Below, piece by piece: positions 14,045 through 20,375 of a stretch of 22,488 bases of DNA (positions are counted from its first letter, which is position 1; each line of letters begins with the position of its first letter). Made by a program: the position numbers and the translations under genes. The stretch is from Campylobacterota bacterium (GTDB taxonomy: Bacteria; Campylobacterota; Campylobacteria; Campylobacterales; Sulfurospirillaceae). The notes under the pieces are model-generated. The model saw nothing but the letters and a program-made list of their open reading frames with translations. It was not told the DNA's origin and ran no database searches. The DNA is taken from contig RZYK01000012.1 in assembly GCA_009930355.1 (NCBI GenBank), forward strand, positions 1 to 22,488. The letters run 5' to 3'.

Positions 14045-15015
14045 TGGTCATTAAAGATTTCTTTATAGAATATCTTGAATCAAATGTTGGCTCCCGTTAC
14101 GTATCTGGCGGGAGCCAACTTCAGCTTGATGAGTGTCCATTTTGCGGACACACCGGACATGATTCAAGAATTTATGTTGGCGTAACAACCGGACTTGGCT
14201 TTTGTCATCATTGCGAGACTGGATTCTCAGGTGTAAAATATGTAATGGAGAAAGATGGGGTTAAATATAGAGAGGCAATAAAAATATTAACTGGAGAAGA
14301 TGGTAGGTTTCTGAAGCTCGAAAACGGACAAGAAGATGAAGACAAACTAAAAGAAATCCCATTGCCAGAAGTGTTACCCATTAATGTCTGTGACGATGCC
14401 CAAGATTATCTTCAATCAAGAAACATAACAGATGAAATGATAGAACACTTCCAGTTGCAGTATATTATTAAAAATATGAACGTCGTTTTTCCAAATAAAG
14501 AGGAAAAACAATATAAAACTAAATATAGAATATTTATTCCAATATTTGACATTAACGGGGCTATAGTCTCATGGCAAGCTAGAGACACAACCGGAAGGGC
14601 AAAAAATAAATATCTATTCCCGCCAGAATTTAAAAGTGCTGAATATCTTTATAATGTGAATGCTATCCAGCAAAATCCAAAATATTTGATTTTATCAGAG
14701 GGTGTATTTGATGTGTTTGGTTGGTGGAGGTGCGGTTTTAAGAATTGTGTTGCCACATTTGGGAAAAAGATTTCTGACAGACAGGTTGAAATAATAAGAG
14801 CCATAAATCCAGGTTGTGTTTTTATGGCTTGGGATGCAGATGCATTAAAAGCTAAATATAGATTTTGCGAAGATTACGGGTATTTATTCAACATAAAGTT
14901 AATTGATCTTCCTAATAGTAAAGATGCAGATGAATGTTGTATTGAAGAATTAATTGACGCAGTTGATGGTTCATATAAATATGATTGGTCAAAAAAAATC
15001 CTCCGTCTTTTATAG
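14044..15015 (+). CDS. DnaG-like primase
   Basis: 323 residues. ATG 14044 overlaps the stop of the preceding gene (TAATG) and has AAGGA upstream. The N-terminal zinc-binding domain shows CPFCGHTGHD (31-40) and CHHC (54-57). The catalytic half has IFIPIFDINGAIVSWQARDT, then the TOPRIM signs YLILSEGVFDVFGWW (Glu) and FMAWDADALKAKY (Asp-x-Asp). This is the layout of a short phage primase that lacks the helicase-interaction domain of cellular DnaG. It makes RNA primers for lagging-strand synthesis and should work with the DnaB-like helicase three genes upstream. The stop codon lies inside the terminator hairpin. Confidence 0.88.
   Translation: MVIKDFFIEYLESNVGSRYVSGGSQLQLDECPFCGHTGHDSRIYVGVTTGLGFCHHCETGFSGVKYVMEKDGVKYREAIKILTGEDGRFLKLENGQEDEDKLKEIPLPEVLPINVCDDAQDYLQSRNITDEMIEHFQLQYIIKNMNVVFPNKEEKQYKTKYRIFIPIFDINGAIVSWQARDTTGRAKNKYLFPPEFKSAEYLYNVNAIQQNPKYLILSEGVFDVFGWWRCGFKNCVATFGKKISDRQVEIIRAINPGCVFMAWDADALKAKYRFCEDYGYLFNIKLIDLPNSKDADECCIEELIDAVDGSYKYDWSKKILRLL
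14086..14119 (+). other. GC-rich hairpin within primase coding sequence
   Basis: GTTGGCTCCCG (14086-14096) and its exact complement (14109-14119) form an 11-bp stem with a 12-base loop, about 40 bases into the primase frame. It is GC-rich in an AT-rich gene. It could slow translation or serve as a binding site or single-strand structure. Confidence 0.6.
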
Positions 15016-15029
15016 GGCGGAGGATTTTT
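14994..15029. terminator. Bidirectional rho-independent terminator
   Basis: AAAAATCCTCCG (14994-15005) pairs perfectly with 15018-15029 around a 12-base loop. T-runs flank the stem on both strands, so it ends the rightward replisome operon and the leftward XRE gene, whose stop lies three bases beyond. Confidence 0.9.
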
Positions 15030-15031
15030 AA

Positions 15032-15478
15032 TTAGTTCTCAATGGATTTAATTTTAGCTTTAATTCTGTTCTGTTTGACATTCTCTCGATCCCTTAGAAT
15101 GATTTCCCATTCAGATTTAGTTAGTCCAAAACGAACAGAATTTTTCTCCCACCATTCATCGAAAGCCCTATTAGTTTCTTTTTTGTCAGAAATGGAAGAC
15201 GATTCATTGTATGATTCAACAATACCCCAAATTTTGGGATAGCTACTTTTTAGAATAAGGGCTGAGAAAACATGCGTTGGAATCATGTAAGCCCTAGAAA
15301 AATCAACGATTTTGTCAGCGGGAATCTTGGCCATGCTTCTTTCAATCATGCTCACGAAGTTTACATTCTTGTAGCCCAACATGGAAGTAAGTTCCTGTTG
15401 CGAGAAGTTAAGCTCTTCTCTCCAACGCTTCAAAAATTCACCGGCGAGAGATCCGTTGAAATTGTGCATAGTCATCAT
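15032..15478 (-). CDS. XRE-family transcriptional regulator
   Basis: 148 residues from ATG 15478, with alternative ATGs at 15475 and 15469; a GGGG lies upstream. An N-terminal helix-turn-helix of the XRE/Cro type is visible (LKRWREELNFSQQELTSMLG, then YKNVNFVSMIERS), followed by a helical region and a Trp-rich basic C-terminal part (FDEWWEKNSVRFGLTKSEWE, then a Lys/Arg-rich tail). Such proteins bind operators as dimers and often control phage lysis-lysogeny or plasmid states. It is transcribed away from the CobT-like operon, so the shared 15479-15740 region is the likely operator site. Confidence 0.85.
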   Translation of the reverse strand: MMTMHNFNGSLAGEFLKRWREELNFSQQELTSMLGYKNVNFVSMIERSMAKIPADKIVDFSRAYMIPTHVFSALILKSSYPKIWGIVESYNESSSISDKKETNRAFDEWWEKNSVRFGLTKSEWEIILRDRENVKQNRIKAKIKSIEN

Positions 15479-15506
15479 AATGCCCCATAATTAGTTAATA
15501 TTGTTT

Positions 15507-15534
15507 ATGATATTAGTTGTACTTATGCAGTAAA
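15507..15534 (-). promoter_or_regulatory. Candidate promoter of the XRE gene
   Basis: On the minus strand, TTTACT (15534-15529) and TATCAT (15512-15507) are separated by 16 bases and sit about 28 bases before the start codon. The -10 matches the bacterial consensus at five of six positions, the -35 at four of six. Confidence 0.35.
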
Positions 15535-15740
15535 TTTAATTTAATTTGTCTGTTGGATGAAGAATATCATCGAAAAAAAAATTTTGTCAATATTTTTTTG
15601 CAGAATTTTTCATATTGTGAGTTTAATTGCATATCGAAATCTTAATGGTCTTTGCAGAAAACATTTGATATTTTTTTGGAACCGATTATTGTCAGATTAA
15701 TTCGATTTTTAACAAATAAAACAGACAGATAGGAGTTACA
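15535..15740 (+). promoter_or_regulatory. Divergent control region of XRE and CobT-like operons
   Basis: No gene is seen. The region is very AT-rich with T-runs. It contains the 13-mer AAAATTTTGTCAA (15578-15590), which also occurs at 9440-9452 before the replisome operon, and two TTTGCAGAA sites (around 15597 and 15652). TTGATA at 15665 could be a -35, but its matching -10 is poor. It ends with TAGGAG before the CobT-like start. Confidence 0.4.
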
Positions 15741-17816
15741 ATGTTTGGAGAAAACATTCTTCAAAAAACCTCAAGGGCGATGTCCTCAAATTTTGACGTA
15801 ACCCTAATTTCAGCAGGAGATCAGGCTTTCACGGATGGACGAATTATTTGTGTCCCGGCTCTTCCAGAAAATCTGAATAAATCAGACTGGGAGGTTGTGT
15901 GCGGATATACGGAACATGAGGTTGCCCATATCAGACATACGCAATTTGATATTTTCAAGGGCATAATTGATCCATTGGTTAAAAACCTGACGAACCTCAT
16001 TGAGGATATTCGTATTGAGAAAAAACATGGCAGCGAATATTATGGGGCGAAAATCCTTCTCGGAAAGACAATATCTAGCATCTGGAACAAGCATTTTGCA
16101 GAAAATGAAGACTGTGTAAATATTGGCACAATGTTGATGTTTGAGGGGAGAAGGCAGTGTGCCAATATTGAAATGGATTCTCTGATTCCTCGTTTTGACA
16201 AGGAGTGTAAAGAGGCGTTTGGTGATGATATTTTTGATAAAATAAATCGCCTTGAAAACACGAAAGACTCTTATACACTAGCATTGTTTTTGTTGGATAA
16301 ACTTAAAGAACAGGCCGAGAAAGAAGAAAAACAAAAGGAAGATGAAAAGGGCGGAGATCAGGGTGATGACGGAAATGAAGAAAACAAGGACTCCAAAGAT
16401 TCACTGAAAGATGATAAAGATAAAAAGAACGATGGTTTAGATTCTGGTGAAAATGAAGGTGTGGATGATGGAGAAAAATCAGATGATGATCCTGAGTCTG
16501 AGGGTAGTGGAAAATCTGACGACGATTCTGATGGACAGAACGATGAAGGGGATGAAGATACCGACAAGGATGATGTTGGCGGAAGCGGTGATTGTTACGA
16601 GAATCCAGATGATGAAGATGCTGGAGATGATGGAGATGATGGCGAGTGGCATGATGGAATAGGCGAAACTCCAACCTCAAATGTTGGAAAAAGTGAAGCA
16701 GACGTTTCCCCAGACGATGGCGATGGGCCTGATGAATCAAAGATCAAAAAAGTTGAAGCCGCTATGGCATCTGGAAAACCTGGATCTGATGATGACGAAC
16801 CATCGTCAAAGATAATTGCAAAAAATATCTTGCAAGATTTAAATGGAACAAAGGATTTCGCAGAGATGGTTGCTGGAGAATTGCATGAAATGAACAGGGA
16901 GGCTGTCTCTAGTGGTCAATATCTAGTATTTGATAAATCTTATGACAAGATAATTCCAATGAGCCCAGGAGACACAGAATATAAGGTTGACCGAAATTTA
17001 ACAACATTTCATTCAATGCGTCGTGAAATTGAGAAAATTGGCTCTTTTAAATCTAAAGTTTCGTCTATGTTTTTGGCAAGAGTTTTGTCTAAATGGCAGG
17101 GCGACAAAGAGGGTGGGAAAATTAATCCTCGCGCGTTAAATAAACTTAAATGCGGATATAAGAATATTTTCAGAGAAAAGACAAAAAATGACGAGCTTGA
17201 CACTGCAATATCATTTCTTGTTGATTTTTCTGGTTCTATGTCTGGATCTTCTATTCGTGAAGCACTTAGAACTGTTATTCTGTTTCTTGAATCGCTTGGT
17301 GAATCTAAAATTAAATCAGAAGTTCTCGGCTATACGACAGACGATTGGCCTGATGACCTTCGTGATAGATATAACAGACTTGATGGATCGATCACAAGAT
17401 TGTATGGAAGAACAGACCCGTTATTAACTTATGTAATAAAAGATTTTAATGAGCCGTATAACAGAAAGGTAAAAGCTCGAATTGGAGCATACGGCGTAGC
17501 AAGATTGGCCGAAAATTGCGATGGAGATTCTGTCATGATTGCATATAATAGACTTATGATGCGTAAAGAAAAACGCAAAATATTGTTTGTTTTGTCTGAT
17601 GGCGCAGTTGCAAACATGGGAAATACAACTCTTGGGAAGAAATATTTGAAGCATGTTTGTAAATCAATAGAGCAATCTGGGAATGTTGAATTGGTTGGCA
17701 TTGGATTGTATGATAACTCTGTTAAGAATTACTACAAGAATAATATTATTGTTTCTGGAAGGAGCAGTCTTGTTGAAACGATGAGCATTGAATTGAAGAA
17801 AATCTTCAAAGTGTAA
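15741..17816 (+). CDS. CobT-like metal-binding VWA-domain protein
   Basis: 691 residues from ATG 15741, behind TAGGAG. Three parts: an N-terminal domain (1-185) with HEVAH (His 59, Glu 60, His 63) and NLIEDIRIE (81-93), as in gluzincin-like domains of CobT relatives; a long acidic linker (about 190-345) of mostly Asp, Glu, Gly, Ser and Lys; and a C-terminal von Willebrand A domain with the MIDAS motif DFSGSMS (495-501) and VLSDGAV further on. In cobaltochelatase CobT pairs with the AAA+ protein CobS to insert cobalt, but phages carry similar pairs with no cobalamin genes, and the same is true here. It likely works with the next gene as an ATP-driven remodelling or chaperone complex. Whether the HExxH site is a protease is open. 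Confidence 0.85.
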   Translation: MFGENILQKTSRAMSSNFDVTLISAGDQAFTDGRIICVPALPENLNKSDWEVVCGYTEHEVAHIRHTQFDIFKGIIDPLVKNLTNLIEDIRIEKKHGSEYYGAKILLGKTISSIWNKHFAENEDCVNIGTMLMFEGRRQCANIEMDSLIPRFDKECKEAFGDDIFDKINRLENTKDSYTLALFLLDKLKEQAEKEEKQKEDEKGGDQGDDGNEENKDSKDSLKDDKDKKNDGLDSGENEGVDDGEKSDDDPESEGSGKSDDDSDGQNDEGDEDTDKDDVGGSGDCYENPDDEDAGDDGDDGEWHDGIGETPTSNVGKSEADVSPDDGDGPDESKIKKVEAAMASGKPGSDDDEPSSKIIAKNILQDLNGTKDFAEMVAGELHEMNREAVSSGQYLVFDKSYDKIIPMSPGDTEYKVDRNLTTFHSMRREIEKIGSFKSKVSSMFLARVLSKWQGDKEGGKINPRALNKLKCGYKNIFREKTKNDELDTAISFLVDFSGSMSGSSIREALRTVILFLESLGESKIKSEVLGYTTDDWPDDLRDRYNRLDGSITRLYGRTDPLLTYVIKDFNEPYNRKVKARIGAYGVARLAENCDGDSVMIAYNRLMMRKEKRKILFVLSDGAVANMGNTTLGKKYLKHVCKSIEQSGNVELVGIGLYDNSVKNYYKNNIIVSGRSSLVETMSIELKKIFKV

Positions 17817-17892
17817 TTTTTAATTGTGGACATTATACAAAATACTTCATATATCTTTGAAATCAATTAATCAACATATCTACGGAGAAATC

Positions 17893-18975
17893 ATGTCTGG
17901 AAAAATCAAATGTCTTGAATGTGGGTTTGAAGCTCATTTTCTTGAACCCCATCTTGAAAAGAGCTGCATTGGTGTTCGGGCGTATGTTGAAAAATACGAA
18001 AATGCCGAGCTTATGTCTTCAATCGGAAAAATGAAATTGGACGAATTGAGAGCCGAATCCATTGATAACGCAAGAAAGATTTTTCCTATTAGAGGAGTGT
18101 TTGGGGTTGATATTGGGAAAATAAAGGAGGCTAGAGGATATATTCGCCCTTTTGATCAAACGCCAAAAATCGATCCTGATTATGTCTTTAGAAAAGACCT
18201 TTTAATATACGTTCTTTATGCGCTTGAAAATAAAAACGAGCGAGTATTGTTGACGGGTCCAACTGGAGCTGGAAAAACTTCCGTAATTGAACAAACTGCC
18301 GCAAGGCTTAATCTTCCGGTTACGCGAATCAACGCGGACGGAGATATGACCAGAGGCGATCTTGTTGGCGAGTGGAAGATTAAAGGCGATTCCATGTATT
18401 TTATGTACGGACTTCTTCCAAGCGCAATGAAGAAGGGGCATGTGTTTATTGTTGATGAATGGGACGCCGCCCCTCCACACGTAAACATGGTCTTACAGGC
18501 CGTTCTTGAGGGAAAGCCGTTGATGATTACAGAGACATCAGAGGCGATCTACCCGCATGATAATTTTAGGATATTTGCGACGGCGAACACGGTTGGGCAG
18601 GGAGACTCAACTGGATTGTATCATGGAACAAATCACCAGAATTACGCAACGATTGATAGGTTCTCGTTGGTTGAATATGTTGATTATCCAGAAAAGTCCA
18701 TTGAGTTAAAAATTCTTTCGAAGAAGCTTGGTATCGCTGACAAAGAAGCAATTGGGAAAATGATCTCTGTGGCTAGTAAGATAAGATCTTCTTTTGCGAA
18801 AGAAGAAATTCGAGTAACAATGTCAACACGAACACTTGTCAATATTGGAATAAAAATGCTTGATTTTGGAGACATCGCAATGGCTTACAAGATTGCATAT
18901 TTGAACAAACTGAATCAAGAAGATAAGGCTGTTGTTGGCGAAATCATTCAGAGGATTTGGGGTGTTAGCTGTTGA
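17893..18975 (+). CDS. CobS/MoxR-like AAA+ ATPase with N-terminal zinc finger
   Basis: 360 residues. ATG 17893 has ACGGAGA upstream; an upstream frame from 17824 has no ribosome site. Residues 7-25 (CLECGFEAHFLEPHLEKSC) form a C2HC finger like that of MucR/Ros proteins, followed by a YVEKYENAEL segment also typical of that family. The AAA+ core has Walker A GPTGAGKT (122-129), Walker B FIVDEWD (185-191), sensor FRIFATANT, and an arginine-finger region IDRFSLVEYVDYP. MoxR/CobS-type ATPases act as hexamers on VWA-domain partners, here surely the preceding gene. The next gene starts inside its end by 14 bases. The substrate of the pair is unknown. Confidence 0.88.
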   Translation: MSGKIKCLECGFEAHFLEPHLEKSCIGVRAYVEKYENAELMSSIGKMKLDELRAESIDNARKIFPIRGVFGVDIGKIKEARGYIRPFDQTPKIDPDYVFRKDLLIYVLYALENKNERVLLTGPTGAGKTSVIEQTAARLNLPVTRINADGDMTRGDLVGEWKIKGDSMYFMYGLLPSAMKKGHVFIVDEWDAAPPHVNMVLQAVLEGKPLMITETSEAIYPHDNFRIFATANTVGQGDSTGLYHGTNHQNYATIDRFSLVEYVDYPEKSIELKILSKKLGIADKEAIGKMISVASKIRSSFAKEEIRVTMSTRTLVNIGIKMLDFGDIAMAYKIAYLNKLNQEDKAVVGEIIQRIWGVSC

Positions 18976-19552
18976 TATAGAGTTGATTAATAAATTGGCC
19001 AAGGTTTACTCAATTAAATTCAATCTGCGACGATTCGGTTATGAGTTTGAAGATTTGCAATCGGTCGTCGCAGAAGTTTTTTATGAATGTAAAAAAAAAT
19101 ATAACCCAAACTTAAACGCATCGTTTGAAACCTATGTTTCAAGGTGTGTAAATAACAAACTGATAGACATTTGCAATTACGAATCATTAAAGCCATTGAA
19201 CGGTGCAAACATATATTCTGAATCTGAAGATAAAAAAGCAAAAAGCACTGTTGATGAATGGATGCAAATACGCGATGCACTTTTGATGTTTGATGGGATT
19301 GAAAGGTTGATAATTAAGGAATTGATAGATCCATCTGATAAAATAATAAAAACCCTAAAATCAATTATTGCAAAAAATGCAATTCGTGCGAAAATGCAAA
19401 AAACAAACAGGGGGAAAAAGAATAGAAGAAGGTTTAATTCTGAATTTATTCTGGCCATTAGATTGGTTTATAATATAGATGTTCGACACATGGGAAGACT
19501 TGTTACTGGAATTAAGCGAAGATTAACAAATAATGTCTTGGAGACTGTATGA
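18962..19552 (+). CDS. Sigma-70 region-2-like protein
   Basis: 196 residues. GTG 18962 is chosen because AGAGGA (18950-18955) lies six bases upstream; it overlaps the AAA+ gene by 14 bases. FEDLQSVVAEVFYECKKKYN, then ASFETYVSRCVNNKLIDICN (about residues 30-75), matches sigma region 2 (core-polymerase binding and promoter melting). A canonical region 4 helix-turn-helix is not visible; the C-terminal part has a basic stretch (AKMQKTNRGKKNRRRF) and a final helix. It could be a divergent phage sigma factor that directs late or middle promoters, or a protein that uses the sigma fold for something else. Confidence 0.7.
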   Translation: MLAVDIELINKLAKVYSIKFNLRRFGYEFEDLQSVVAEVFYECKKKYNPNLNASFETYVSRCVNNKLIDICNYESLKPLNGANIYSESEDKKAKSTVDEWMQIRDALLMFDGIERLIIKELIDPSDKIIKTLKSIIAKNAIRAKMQKTNRGKKNRRRFNSEFILAIRLVYNIDVRHMGRLVTGIKRRLTNNVLETV

Positions 19553-20064
19553 AGATTAACGAGAGTATTTTAAGTCTACAGGAAAGATTGGAAGCTGAGC
19601 TTTCTAATTCTGATTCTGAAAAACTTGGATGTTTTGGAAGTTTAGTTTTTGATGAAAATGATCCTGTCTGTTTAAATTGTAAAGATTATGATGAATGCAT
19701 TAAGGCGTCAAAAAAGAATAAGAGGTCCAATCTCGAAATTATTGAAGATGAGTTGTCAAAAATTGAACAACAATACGGACTTAATAAAGTTGATGATGAT
19801 GATTCAGTAATTTCCGATTACTCTTGGGATAATATTATTGTCAAGCTGGCATCTGATCTTCCGAAAAATTTTAAAGATTCACTTGACCTATATATGCAAT
19901 ATATTAACGACGATGAGTCTATTCAAGGAACAAAGAAACACCAGATTCTTATTAAAAATGCAGAGTTGTATTTGTCTAGAATTTTGGATGGGTTTCAAGA
20001 TCAGGGATATATCTCTTGGGATGTTGATAATGGCAATGTAATTCTTTGGAAAATCGGCAAATAG
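19549..20064 (+). CDS. Unknown 171-aa protein with Cys cluster
   Basis: ATG 19549 overlaps the preceding stop (ATGA) and has GGAGA upstream. An N-terminal four-Cys cluster is visible (CFGSLVFDENDPVCLNCKDY, then DEC; spacing C-x12-C-x2-C-x5-C), a pattern I associate with small phage proteins that bind zinc or an iron-sulfur cluster. A Lys-rich then acidic coil follows, and the C-terminal part may be a winged helix (RILDGFQDQGYISWDVDNGN). It could be DNA-binding, but no function is established. Confidence 0.65.
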   Translation: MKINESILSLQERLEAELSNSDSEKLGCFGSLVFDENDPVCLNCKDYDECIKASKKNKRSNLEIIEDELSKIEQQYGLNKVDDDDSVISDYSWDNIIVKLASDLPKNFKDSLDLYMQYINDDESIQGTKKHQILIKNAELYLSRILDGFQDQGYISWDVDNGNVILWKIGK

Positions 20065-20075
20065 GAGTTTTTAAA

Positions 20076-20375
20076 ATGGCTACTCTTATGTCAAAAAAAG
20101 AACATATTTGTAAATTTAAATCTAAATGCTGTGTTTGTGGATCAACAATACTGAAGGGTGATAGATGTTTTCTTGAAAGGACAGAAAGCGGCTGGAACTC
20201 ATATTGCATTTCATGTGGCGACAAAGACTCGCCAGTTGATTGTTCGCTTGATAAAGATTCATTAGTGGCCGCTATTGCAGCGGCCAGAGAACAAGAGGAA
20301 AAAAGGGCCGAATTAGAAAAACCAAAAACATTTGAAGAGATTATTAAAATTAACGCAAAATGGGGTTCTGAATGA
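20076..20375 (+). CDS. Small zinc-ribbon protein
   Basis: 99 residues from ATG 20076, which has TAGGAG upstream; a longer form from 20046 lacks one. CCVCGSTILKGDRCF and CISCGDK give two C-x2-C knuckles of a zinc ribbon, followed by an Ala/Glu-rich helix (LVAAIAAAREQEEKRAELEK). It overlaps the dnaE start by four bases (ATGA), so it is coupled to polymerase production. It might bind single-stranded DNA or the polymerase; this is inference. Confidence 0.65.
   Translation: MATLMSKKEHICKFKSKCCVCGSTILKGDRCFLERTESGWNSYCISCGDKDSPVDCSLDKDSLVAAIAAAREQEEKRAELEKPKTFEEIIKINAKWGSE

Noticed and set aside
16303..16740. Long leftward and +2 frames opposite the acidic linker of the CobT-like gene, rich in His/Leu or Ser/Phe
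   Set aside because: They arise from the low-complexity GAT/GAA-rich coding sequence of the linker; there are no ribosome sites and the composition is unnatural.
17824..17892. Upstream extension of the AAA+ ATPase from 17824
   Set aside because: The extension lacks a ribosome site and the zinc finger starts right after ATG 17893, which has ACGGAGA in front.
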